Both the position numbers and the translations under genes were made by a program. Below are positions 43,395-54,377 of a stretch of 64,000 nucleotides of DNA, piece by piece. Origin of the DNA: Dipteris shenzhenensis (lineage: Eukaryota; Polypodiophyta; Polypodiopsida; Gleicheniales); the NCBI GenBank assembly GCA_047967505.1, contig CM106539.1. One strand, given 5' to 3'. The notes under the pieces are model-generated. The model did not search any database and was not told where the DNA came from. It was given only the letters and a program-made list of their open reading frames with translations. Numbering within the stretch: position 1 is the first letter of the stretch; each line of letters begins with the position of its first letter.

Positions 43395-43820
43395 TTTAAA
43401 TGACATGCTGGTGCACTCCTACAGTGATTTCTTTGTTTCTCCAACCAAATACAGTATGAATGGAGGTTATGCAAGAAGATCACATGCAAATATCACACTT
43501 GAAGATCTACTTTCCTACAGTGATTTCTCTGTCTTGGTTTGAGTCTATGCATTTCCATACAGTATGTATTTTTTCTATTTTAGGCAAAAAGATTGCAGAG
43601 ACTAAGGGGAGAACCCATTGTTACTGACCTGGAATCTATCTGTGGATGTGTTGTGCTGCTGAGGAGTAATCTGTGCTGAGGATGATTCTGTGCTGCTGGA
43701 CAAGATGCTGATGCTGCAGAGTATGGAGGTAGGGAGGCAAGAGAGCAGAGACTGGAGGGCAAGAGTTCTAAAACAGGATACCACAAAGAAGTGCAAATAG
43801 AATTAAAGAATCACTAAATC

Positions 43821-43898
43821 CCACACGTGTGGAATCTAGTCGTTTTTCACACGTGTGGATGGGACCCAGATCTCTTGGAGTTTGAAATCTGGCACGTG
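43821..43898. promoter_or_regulatory. Cluster of CACGTG (G-box) palindromes
   Basis: CCACACGTGTGG is a perfect 12-bp palindrome at 43821-43832. CACACGTGTG occurs again at 43848-43857, and GCACGTGTG at 43892-43900. They lie about 200 bp upstream of the proposed histone 5' exon donor and between two divergently oriented genes, consistent with a promoter for bZIP/bHLH factors. Function is inferred from position and motif only. Confidence 0.45.
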
Positions 43899-44340
43899 TG
43901 AAAGTACACTTTATTCCTTGGAACTTGTGCCATTCATGATTTCATCATCAATACCACAACCACTTTTCCCTCCCCTGGATTCCAATCTCTCATCCCTGCC
44001 ACGACTCTCTCCTGATCCTTTCTCTCTGATCCTTTCCTACCCAGCACACTCCATCCAGACTGCAACCTGCCTGAAGACAGTACTGCCAGATCTCCAGGTT
44101 ACCTAGAGTGCAAAGTTCAAGCTAGAGAAAGAGCAGGAGATTTACCAGTGCAACTCAATCAACATGGAAAAGGAAAAAAAAGGTCAAAGTTCTAGTTTGG
44201 TTTCAATGTTTTTCAACATTTATTTCTTCCATCCATTGGATTTTTGATGTCCCAATGTCTTCACTCAGCTCCATCCTTCTTCCACAATGTGGTAAATCAC
44301 CCAGAAATTAGATTGTAGGTTGATATGAATAGAAACAAGA

Positions 44341-44822
44341 AATTTGCAACAAAATGTGAGGAGAGTGGTTTAGAATTCTCTAAACAGCCCATATTGCATT
44401 TTGCTGCAAATTCCTGTTGTGGACTCCTTGCTCATGAAAAGTTTCACTCATTCCATTTTTTCTCTTGCATATGAGATCATAGTGTCCAAGAATCACTGAA
44501 ATGAACCAAGTGCTTGATTTGACATGCACATGAACAGAACTTGAGAATTTGCAACAAAATGCGAGGAGAGTGGTTTATAGTTCTCTAAACAGCCCATATC
44601 GCATTTTGCTGCAAATTCCTGTTGTTGACAAATTCCTCATGAATAGTTTCACTCATTCCATTATTTCTCTTGCATATGAGATCATAGTGTCCAGGAATCA
44701 CTGAGATGAACCAAGTTCTTGATTTGACATGCACATGAACAGAATTTGAGAATTTGCAACAAAATGCGAGGAGAGTGGTTTACAATTCTATAAACAGCCC
44801 ATATCGCATTTTGCTGCAAATT
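44341..44822. repeat. Three foldbacks (FB4-6) in a 205-bp tandem repeat
   Basis: 72-nt foldbacks lie at 44341-44412, 44546-44617 and 44751-44822, exactly 205 bp apart. Outer arms are AATTTGCAACAAAATGCGAG and ATATCGCATTTTGCTGCAAATT, and the inner stem is GTTTAGA-ATTC-TCTAAAC in FB4. The repeat unit also contains TTTCACTCATTCCATT and CATATGAGATCATAGTGTCC. They lie just upstream of the first recognisable exon of the plus-strand gene at 44.9 kb. Confidence 0.88.
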
Positions 44823-44923
44823 CCTGTGTATTATTTGTTTCTCACTTCTACCTCATTAATTTGCTATCTTTAGCCCTGTGGAAATCTTCCTTGATGATGA
44901 GAAATGTTTTTGTTTTGGAACAG

Positions 44924-46811
44924 CTGGCTCCCAGGCCCCACCTTTCAAGAGGAAGCTGGACTTTTCTGCTGCTATAATTAGACCACAGCAATCACCAGGT
45001 GAGTGATGAGATGTCATGAAGGAATTATCTAGTGATATACAATGCATTCACTGATTGCATATGTCAGCATATAGAATTCATAGTATATAAGTTTTTGAAC
45101 AGGCAAAAAGAAGAGGCTGGAGCAGAGTGCTGATTCTTCCATCAAAAAACAAATGGAACCAGAAGAGGACAGTTCTCCAGATTTGCTCCTATTTGAGTTT
45201 CTTCACAAATGCAAGGCTCAGAGTAACTTCCATTTATACCACATTATTTTCAACATGGAGTTCTCAATGAGCTCTGTACTGGAGCAACACAAAGATTTTC
45301 TTTCAGACTATTGGGATGCCTTCAAAGAACTAACAGAGGCAGGAAGAATTGTGGGAGGTGAAAAGGTTTTTGTGCACCTTAATCATATTGTCTCCAATGA
45401 CAGGCTGAGGTACCATGTGAGCAGAAGATTTGACAGCCTGCCTGATCACTATAAATTCAACTGTACTTTGCACACCAGAAAGTGCAGAGTGCTGGAGGAG
45501 AGCATGGCATTTCTTATGTACATTGTCTTCAGTCAGGAGTCTTTGGATGAACAAGGGCAGGAAACAGAAGAAGAAGACACATCTGAAGCTTCTGAAAAGG
45601 AGGATGTTTCTTTGGGCTCTGAAATGGCAGAGCAAGAAGAAGATATCAACCTTCAGGATGAGGGGCTGCAAGTGGCTGCTCTTGACCTTGTTCAACTGAG
45701 GAAAAAAACTCTGAGGGGAGCAGAGCCAGTTGAAGATTTTGATGTTCAGAGCAGTAACTATGCAGTGCCCATGCTTCCAGGTGTGTTGATTGGTGGAAAG
45801 GATTATGTTTTCCTCCATGATATAGAGTGTATGTTTGATTTGAGGAGGACTATGCCATTTCCCTTATTGCCCAGGCTTCAAGGCTTGACAAGGAGGTTGG
45901 CATAGAGGATGACCATTCACTTCTGGCTTTGGAAACAATGTTTGATCCTGTAGAGGCCCTTTCATTTTGTTTCAAAGAGGCTGAAAAGTTCCAAGAGCCA
46001 GATGAAGCTGCCTTCCAGCTCACACAGGAAGCTATGAATCTCTTAGCTCTATACACAGAAAAGACTAGAGAAGAGGCTGTACAAGAAGGGAGAGGGATAA
46101 ATCTTTGGAAAGATGAACTGCTTGTTGCTGATGAAAATGAGAAGGTACTTCAAATCATATACTTTGACTTCTGCTTAACTTTAGTTTTGTAGGTTGTGTA
46201 TTGTCTCACTCCAATCCTTTGATATGTTGCAGCTACAAATTGAGGATGACACATTCCTCCAGAGATCAAGTGGAAGCAGGCAGGTTGGGTTTCGCAAAAT
46301 GTCAGGCCTAGCTCATTATATTCATGATCTAGGCAGTGCCAAGATCTTGATTTACCATAGGCAGTTGAGCAACAATGGAGAAGCCATTGTTTACTTCCTA
46401 AAATGTTTGTCCAGGGCTTTAGGTGGACATGCTCTTTCATGGCAAAAGGAAAAGATCATTTTGATAGAGAGGTTGTCTGCCATAGATATATTTGGAGATT
46501 ATGTGAATAAGCAGGCCTCTAGGGCCGCTTACTTTTTGTCTTATACTTCTTATGCATTAGCATGTGGTGTTAAGGACCCCAAATATCTGGAGGGCTATGG
46601 AAAACACCAGCTCGTAAGGTTTCGAGAGCCACCCATGATTGCATCAGGCCACACAGTCCAAGAAGAGGAACAGGTGGAGAGAGCTGAAGAAAAGGATAAA
46701 GAGATAGTCGACATCAAGCCAATAAAGAAGAAAAAGACTCCAATCAAGATCAAAAAGAGAGTTCCGATGAACAAGGCCCTGGGAGAAATAGGATTTAGTC
46801 ATCGAATATAG
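44924..46811 (+). CDS. Multi-exon gene for an unrecognised nuclear-type protein
   Basis: Exons are 44924-44998, 45103-46144 and 46233-46811, joined by GT..AG introns of 104 and 88 bp with phases that fit. The true start lies upstream and was not found. About 560 residues: a basic start (PPFKRKLDF, GKKKRLEQ), a folded-looking part (FLHKCKAQSNFHLYHIIFNM, FVHLNHIVSNDRLRYHVSRR), a strongly acidic linker (EEEDTSEASEKED), GVLIGGKDYVFLHDIE, then DDHSLLALETMFDPVEALS, KILIYHRQLSNNGEAIVYFL and QASRAAYFLSYTSYALACGV. A Lys-rich tail (PIKKKKTPIKIKKR) looks like a nuclear signal. One base seems missing near 45838, where the frame changes from CMFD to EEDYAISLIAQ; a 46-bp intron there would be too short. 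I do not recognise the family. It is divergent from the histone-like gene and convergent with the transposase-like gene. Confidence 0.6.
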
Positions 46812-47114
46812 CACAAACATTATATTAAATTTGAACTGATTTGTATAAAGTCTTTGATATCTGGTATGATCTTGTATAAATGATTAATAAGTTGATGATG
46901 AAATGATTTGTACATTTACATAGAGTGGTGTCGTTAAATATTAAATGAACAATATATTGAAATTGTAAACAAATTGTATTAAGTTCAGATCATATGTTTC
47001 ACATTGAAATTTTTTTCATGCATAACACCAAGAGTCATTTGTTCCACTAAAAAAATTTCTATTGAATGAGTTTGAAAACATGTGGACATAACACCAATAA
47101 GTTACAAATGAGTC
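46812..47114. other. AT-rich convergent intergenic gap
   Basis: It separates the 3' ends of the plus-strand unknown gene and the minus-strand transposase-like gene. It is strongly AT-rich, and I see no gene or clear repeat. Confidence 0.5.
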
Positions 47115-49856
47115 CTATTCATGTTTACTTGTCCATTTATGGTTTCTAAATATCTTCAATTCCCTCCACTGTCTATGTCTCTCTGCTGTAATTGAATTGT
47201 CTAGAGCTTGTCTTCGTCTTTGCTTTTGGGCTAGAAGAAAAGCAAGCTTGATTTTGGAGCTAGCAACTTTTCTTTTAGCATGCAGCCTTTGTAGTATGCC
47301 TCGGTAAAACCATTGGAAGACTTCCTTCAGACTATTCGCCTTCTGACTCCCTCCATAGTGTTGTGTGTGTCTAAAAAATGCATTACGTGCCATGTAGTGA
47401 GACTTCTCCATGCCTTGGGTAGACCAAATAGCTGGGCATCCATACTTTTTGACAAAATAGGGAAGGTGGTTGTATATGATATGCTGTAAGACATAAGAAT
47501 GCATAGTAAGTAATTAAAAAAAAGAAGATCACACTTAAGTAAAAGAAAAAGACATAACCTTACCATGTAGTGAGTTATATTGCAGGTTGTACACGCGTCT
47601 TTCATTGACTTTCCAAAATGTTTAATTGCCTCCTAAAAGTTCTTGTAATCACTCTTTGTCCATGTTACTTTGTCACAGAACATGAAGAGTTGATCAAGAG
47701 ACCTCCACACCTCTGCCTTCCTATTTCGTGCTTCCCCATCTGCCTCATGATCTTTCACAGCATTATGGACTTGCTTCCACAAATCATAATTAATCTTTGA
47801 AACTGCTCTACCTTGCCTTACTTGCTTACTGTGTTTGGGTCGAGACAAGAATCTTCTTGCCTTAACACCACCAATAGAGGGCTTGATTGGTACCTCCTTG
47901 CCATTGGTAGACTTTTTAAAATCCTTTGTGATTTGAACATCTCCTCCATGCAGACCTATATCGGATAACACTTTTTCCAATGCTTGAAGAGCATCCTTTC
48001 TATTTTTTTCGGGACGGAGTTTCCAAGCAAATCCAATATATAAAAATACCAATTTCTCAATAATTCAACATAGACCATGCAATGTGCAGATGTGAACATT
48101 ACATAGTGGAATGTCCAGAATGGCCTTGAAGTCAGGGTCAACTTTATCTCTATTAGGTGCTCTCTTCCACCATTTTGAATCCATTACTTGAGCTGATTCT
48201 TTGCAGTAAAGACAAGGAGACTTTGAGTTGCCTCCTTTACTAATGTTATACATGCACTTAAGTGTTTTAAGATCCTCGGCCATGTGCCACTCTACTTGAA
48301 AATCACCTTTTCCTGCAACATGGAGATTCTCGCCTTCTTGCACTTGTCTTTTGATTATTGTTGGTATTTCCGTGTGATGAAACACCCAATCTAGTGTTTC
48401 ATGGTCTTCGGTCTTCACCTGTGAGATTATAGAAAACAAAAGTATTACTATATCAGATTTGAAAACAATGACCAAAATCAAGTATAAAACAACCCATGAT
48501 CATACCTGGAACGAGCCTAACCACCATATGTGTTTCTCTGACTGCACACTAAAATACTTCGAACTCGCTTCAGTCAATGATGTATCAATCGCTCCATTCA
48601 TCAATGTAATAGTAACTCTTTCCATTTTCTTTTCCTTTACAACCTCACACTCATCCACAGTTTGATAACAAATTTCAAAATGCCTTTGCACTCCTCAAAT
48701 GTTATTCCATAAAACTCGACCATTCTTTTTTGAAGTTGTTGCAGATCTAAAAATATATTGTTCCAAGGATCATACACAGTGGTTCCTTTAACACCATGAA
48801 ATATTTCTTCAATATGGATATATTGCCCAATAAATTCATCTATACTTTCATTCAAATGACCTCTTATCCTCCACACGGTTGCTGGATTTGGCAGTAAAAC
48901 TCGTTTAATCCTTTGATCTTTCAAAGTTGAGGATATCGCATGGAAAATCGAACTATATCCCTTCCTGCTAACTCCACTAACATCAAGAGCCTCTTGGATT
49001 ATAGTGCCATCAACTTGATTATTGGATACAAAGTCCTCTACAACATTGCGTTTGACTGTTTTGTATTTTTTTTCCTCAATCAAACCTTTTGCTACACCGC
49101 AAGAAAGCAATCCTTTCATTTGTTTAACAGGAAGAAGGTTCGGGTCCATATTTTCTTTTACAGGCTCCAATAATTTCCTGTAATAACAACACAATATGAC
49201 TATATTATTCAGCACCTCCATTCTTATTTTGCGACAATCAACGAAATAGATATAGTCTGGAAGAGAGCCTTTTTGAGTATACAAAATGATAAATTTCAAT
49301 CTAACCTTGCTTCCTGAATTCGTCGCTTGCATCCACCAGTCCCAGCCTTCAAATTTGCAATGTTTTTAATCTTCCTGCTACGTTGTCTGTCTCCAAGCAC
49401 GGTTCTCTTCTTTCTTGCTCTTGTCAATTCTTTTTTACTCTTTAAATGCTCCTCGATTTCATTCTGCAACTGCTGCTCCAATTTTGCACGAATGGCTATC
49501 TCCTCCATCTTGGCCCCCTTTTCTTGTAGGTACATCATTTTATACGTTTCCGCAAATGCAGACTGCGCTGAAATATAACCAAGAAGTCCATTTTGTCCAT
49601 CGCCGGCAAACCTCAGTAATGTGGTGGGATTGACAAATGGAGGTGTAGAGTTTTTTACTTGACATTTTGGATATATGCTTCCATCGCACCATAAGTCAAT
49701 ATGTTGAAGCCCTTCTCTTCTCATATTTTCCCGCTGTTGAGCATTCAGCACCGTATCCTTTCGTCTTTTTTGTGCTGGAGCATATTGTTCTTCCAAGTCG
49801 ATGTGAAGATGGTGTAATCGCTTCTTCTCAGATAGTGACTCACTAGTATTGGCCAT
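47115..49856 (-). pseudogene. Multi-exon DDE-transposase-like gene of unplaced family
   Basis: Exons (minus): 49856-49306, 49177-48506, 48418-47564 and 47483-47115, with GT..AG introns of 128, 87 and 80 bp; about 810 codons. Exon 1 is a basic coiled-coil-like region (KLEQQLQNEIEEHLKSKKEL). Exon 2 has GVSRKGYSSIFHAIS and WRIRGHLNESIDEFIG. Exons 2-3 hold the putative core: VTITLMNGAIDTSL, WWLGSFQVKTEDHETLDW, GDFQVEWHMAEDLKTLKCMY, then a C-x-x-C (SPCLYCKES). Exon 4 has GCPAIWSTQGMEKSHYMARN, where Glu of QGMEK fits a last catalytic acid. The order acid, D-x-K plus CxxC, QG(M/L)EK resembles uncharacterised transposase-like proteins I recall from animals; family membership is inference. It is broken by a frameshift near 48685, TGA at 48067-48065 and TAG at 47635-47633. 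A further N-terminal exon may lie at 50017-49860. Confidence 0.62.
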
Positions 49857-50019
49857 TTTTTGTGCTCCTCAGGTTGCGAAGTTTGTTTTTCAATCTCATA
49901 GTCGTTTTGTAACATGAATCGTGGAAGTGTGGCGGTATCCATGTGAATATTTTGAAAACTTGCAATCACTAAGTTCAGTGATGGACTCTTAATGAAAGAC
50001 CTGCACACGTCGGCCAAAG

Positions 50020-50443
50020 AGATGCGGAATCTTTGGTAAACAAAAAAAAATCTAAGAGGATATTTAATACAAAATCGAGTTAGTCAGACAAAAGATTATC
50101 TTATTCCTTTTTGAATTGACAGTTCTGTAGTCCTTACTGACAAATCTGAGCCACGTTTCCGTATTTTACTATTTTTGAGGTCTTTTAGGAGAGAAATAAA
50201 TCAAAAAATAGTGAATTTCTTACAGGGCCCCAAAATGAGCTCCCTTTTTTCGTAATGTATGCTATAGGTAGTGAGGGATCATCATGTATGAGTCGGCGAC
50301 ATAAGCCTTTAAAGAGTAGGAATGTCGGCTACTGTGGTTTTTGTGCGATTAGAGATGTAGACAAGTCAGCACATTCTTGTCATTCTCCCTATGATGAGAT
50401 GCACCTCCCATCTAGCCCCTTGGCCACCCCTCTCATGGCCGAC
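50020..50443. other. No gene seen
   Basis: This spacer between the transposase-like gene and a copia LTR has no coding sequence or repeat I can support. Confidence 0.5.
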
Positions 50444-50803
50444 TGTTGGGAATGGTGGAAGAGAATAGATGCATGGTGACTCAAGACAAAAGAACACAAG
50501 ATGAAGCCAAATAGTGTTCCATTAATTGTGATAGAGGTAACTCTCTTTTATAGAGTGTGTGGGAGGTTGGTCTAAAACAAAGGAACCTCTCCTCCATCAA
50601 ACGGGATCACTCCAATGTCAAAGGAACTCCCATATCATAGGCACCTCCTTAAGAGGGGGCCTTGCATTACATCATCACCTATGTAATGGTCCATAGCACT
50701 AAGTGTGCTTCACTCCACACACACACACACACACACACACGTTACTGCTACTAGATGCACACATGCACCTTAGAGTAAGCCCTTGATCACAAATATCCGA
50801 ACA
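50444..50803 (-). repeat. Copia 3' LTR (minus-oriented)
   Basis: 360 bp, plus strand TGTTGGGAATGG...TATCCGAACA. On the minus strand it starts TGTTCGGATA immediately after the polypurine tract CCTTGAGAGGGGGTA (plus 50804-50818). A (CA)n run lies at 50717-50740. It belongs with the minus-strand gag at 51.2-52.3 kb. Confidence 0.8.
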
Positions 50804-51229
50804 TACCCCCTCTCAAGGGCTTGCATCATGCTATGTCAAGGATACATCTAGTCACATAGTTTCACATTGCCATCTCATGGTGGTCAAGGATAAATCTATG
50901 GCTATGATCTCATTCTAGCAAGGGTGCCCAAGAATTAAGGTTTACAAAAATGCGATAGATCCCCCTCAAATGGTTATCTCCCTTGCATGTACAAGGATTA
51001 ATATTGATGTAGTTTCTCATGTTTGCAAGAGGTACCATGGAGGCAAACACATATCACATGGCCTACATCATATGATGACCAGAGGTGATTTACAAAGACA
51101 ATAAGCAGTAAATCACTTAATCATAACATTCTTTTTGGAGTACTACTCCAGGCAGAGAACCTCAAAGTTAACTACATGACCAAGGGATGATAAAAGTCCA
51201 AAAATGTCGGAATTTAGAAGGTCCAATCT

Positions 51230-52257
51230 TTATCTTTCTCTACCATAAAATTTGTTTCTTCATTTGCTAGTGCTACCACACGATTTGTTACTTCATTGGT
51301 TGATGGAGTTCTTTCTTTGACCATGGTTTCTGTGACTTTCTTCTTTACCTTGACTTCATTGGTTGATGGAGTTCTTTCTTCGACCATATTTGCCTTGACT
51401 TTCTTCTTCTCATTGCAAAACTTCTTTGGGTGATTGTTTTTGCCACAATAAGTGCAAGGATTGATCCTATAGCAATCTTTGTCAAGATGATCAGTCTTTC
51501 CACAATGATGGCATGATTTGTACTTGCACTTTGATGAGAATTTTACTGTAAGTGCTTGACTTTTATCCTCTACCTTCCTTGAATTCTTCTCTCTCTCTTC
51601 TTCTTATAGAGCACTAAGTGTTGGTTGGAGAAAATTCTTCAAAGTAGTCACAACATAGTGTTGGTTAGGGAAAATTCTTCAAAGTAGTCACGACATAGAA
51701 TTTATCTCTAGTGTTGGTTGGGGAAAATTCTTCAAAGTAGTCACAACATAGTCACAAAATCTTGAGGCATACTCTTTTAGAGCACAGCCATTGCATCATC
51801 TTCAACATGACTGGAGAGTTGATTGACGCCAATTGTGTCATAAGACTCCTCATAGTAGTTGACATGAGCTGTAACAGAGTCTCCATTCATCTTAAGTTCA
51901 AAGAACTTAATCTTTAAAGTCAATTTAGAATTATGAGAGCTAGCACCAAATAGTACATCTAACTTATGCCAAGCCTCAAAGGAAGATTCCAAATCTGAAA
52001 TATGATGCAAATAATCATCTCCCAAACCTAATACAATAATTGCATAGGCTTTCTCTAGCCATTTAGCATTTGCTGGCGTTGTTGAAGTAGAGTCACTTGC
52101 CCTTCCCCTTGGTTGTGGTGCAGTCACCCTCTTGTGATGACTGATTCCCTAGCTTGAATAAATCCCACAAATTCTCCTTCATAAGCACAAATTTAATTTT
52201 CATTTGCCAAGTATGGAAGCCTTGGCCATTGAATTTATCTATCTTAAAGGTAGCCAT
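51230..52257 (-). pseudogene. Copia Gag with two zinc knuckles
   Basis: ATG at 52257 (MATFKIDKFNGQGFHTWQMK, MKENLWDLFKL). After a frameshift near 52130 come AYAIIVLGLGDDYLHHISDL and KLTLKIKFFELKMNGDSV of the capsid domain, ending at 51777. Near 51750-51610 a ~70-bp phrase (GTGTTGGTTGGGGAAAATTC...) is repeated three times. Two canonical CCHC knuckles follow around 51540-51430: CHHCGKTDHLDKDC and CTYCGKNNHPKKFC. A repeated motif ERTPSTNEV then occurs twice near 51380-51290. Pol and the 5' LTR are missing; the polypurine tract and 3' LTR follow at 50.8 kb. Confidence 0.8.
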
Positions 52258-52519
52258 GAGAGGGTCTTACCTTTATATTTAGGCAGTGTCCGAGCTCTTA
52301 CAAATGGCTATAAATATCAACCATACAAGTGCATATTGCAAGCAATGAAATTAGAGAATCCTAGTCTTTTTGCATCAGAATAATAATATGGCTTTTTCTT
52401 CACAAGCTTTATCACTTTTCTATTGACATATCTAGGTGCTTCTTTCTTCTTCTTCCCTTTTGCTTTCACATATCCAGCAGTAGAAGAGCAACAAGAGCTG
52501 GGCATTGTGAATAATCACT

Positions 52520-53580
52520 ACTGACTGAATAATAACTACCAAGAGTTGGTAGTGAATAATCACTACCAACTAAAAATTTGTTATTTGCTTTATTCTTAAA
52601 CATAACTTTATTTAAATAACAAAAGAGTATTAATGATTTGTGTAATTATGTACTTCTTTAATTAGTTTATTATTTTGACATCAATAATATATTTAAATAT
52701 TTCATATAAAGTACATATAATATAAATAATGTTGTACATTTGAAACATATAATGTTATTGATATATTTTGTATCAACCACATTATATAATTATATTTTTA
52801 TAATATAGTGATATTTTGTATCAATAAAATCATATAATTGTTATTCTCTCTATATAACTTATCTTAGTTTTGAAATTTTAAAAGAGGTAAAAGCGAAAAG
52901 TGTTAGTTTGTTTAAATATGTCTTATAGATGTAAAGGAAGTCCCAAAGGTATTGCATACATGTATAGGGCATGTTGTAGGGCATGTGTATTTCCTTATTT
53001 ATGACCATGCATCATGCATAAGTGTTAAAAGATATGCATTGATGGACTTCTATAATATGTGTATCTGTTGATGGGTATGATAATTTTTATAAGCGTTATT
53101 GTGAGTAAGATAAATGTTTTGGCAATTTGTATATTCACAAGTTTCTGATTTATTTTATGTTTGATAGTTTAATAATGTTTGTAGTATTTAAATGTGATTT
53201 ATGTTGTTTATTTGTAATTTACAAAGTCAAGTGTGATGCTAAATTTGGTAAATGTGAGAAAATTCATTTTTTGTTTGTGTGATATCTTTGTATGTGATAA
53301 TAGTCTTGTTTTCTATGATTTTACCACGTATATGTGTTAATGTTATTGATATTCCTAATTTTTTAAAGCATGTTTGATATAATTTGTTTTAAATTTTGAT
53401 TTATTTTATATGCAATAGTCTAACAATGTTGGTGATATTTAAATGTATTATGTGTTGTTTCTGTGTAATTTACTAAGTCAAGTGTATTACTATATTTTTC
53501 TAATGCAAGTTCATTTTATTTGTTATGTTGTTTGGCTGATGTCAATATTATATTATGTTAGGTGTAAAGTGTCTAAAACC
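52520..53580. other. AT-rich gene-free stretch with a short hairpin
   Basis: A near-perfect hairpin lies at 52535-52576 (ACTACCAAGAGTTGGTAGT, then CACTACCAAC). The rest is AT-rich and I find no coding sequence. Confidence 0.5.
53146..53486. repeat. Pair of ~90-bp direct repeats
   Basis: 53146-53235 and 53397-53486 share TGATTTATTTTAT, ATAGT.TAA.AATGTT and GTAATTTAC.AAGTCAAGTG in the same order, 251 bp apart, with moderate divergence. Confidence 0.7.
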
Positions 53581-54377
53581 ATGGAGGCCCTCAAGAAAAA
53601 GAAAAAGGTGGACATTCATTTTTAAATTGATGCAAAGAATGCACCATTTCTAAAGAGGGATGAATCTTTTTAGCAAGTGAAAGTGACTTAGTAACTCTTC
53701 AAAATCAAGGAAAAACACATATGTTTTATGACTAGATGGGAAAATATATCCAGTAGATCCACAAACTTTTTTGGCTTCTCAATTCCATGGGTTGACCATC
53801 TTAATAACCTTTCTGTGTATGGGCGAGAATGGTTTGTTAGGATATTGTCAAAGGTCGATTGCTCATGGAGCAAGTAGCCTTCACACCCACTATCAATCTT
53901 TGCTTAACTAAAGAGACAAAAGGGTGTAAGCACGTTAATGTGCTATGTCATTTATGCTTGTAAGCACATTTCAAGAGGTGGTCTAACAAGTAAATAAGTC
54001 GGCCCTTTAGTTATTTTACACGTATTTGTATTTTCCAATAACAAGTCATTTGAATGATGATGAGTGGCACGTGAAGTGAGCATGAAGTATAATTGAAGAC
54101 GGGCCGTGGGTGGTGGAATGAGTACTTTGATTACTGCTTCTGTCAATGTTTTCATGTGAAGAGACCATGAAGTGCGATACTAGAGAATAGCTGGAGCATA
54201 GGAGGTAGAGAGTAGACCCGCTACCTTCAAGCCTATTTACAAAGGAGGAGAAGAATATGCAGAGGAAGCGAGACTCCTTAAGAAGTATCTTCCTTCACTC
54301 AGTCTCAGTATCTCTCTCTAGCTCTCGATCGCTCGAACTCTCTCTCTGTCTCCCTCTTTGTATCTGCATCTCTCTCT

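Noticed and set aside
43580-43796. Overlapping minus-strand open frames of 64-68 codons upstream of the histone-like gene
   Set aside because: Composition is low-complexity and both frames are open together. They look like 5' UTR or promoter sequence rather than protein.
45829-45874. A GT..AG intron of 46 bp that would remove the frame change in the unknown gene
   Set aside because: Too short for a plant intron; the protein reads on smoothly if one base is assumed missing, so a frameshift or read error is more likely.
42206-50443. Terminal inverted repeats uniting the histone, unknown and transposase-like genes in one element
   Set aside because: I compared the outer few hundred bases by eye on both strands and found no convincing inverted match or target duplication.
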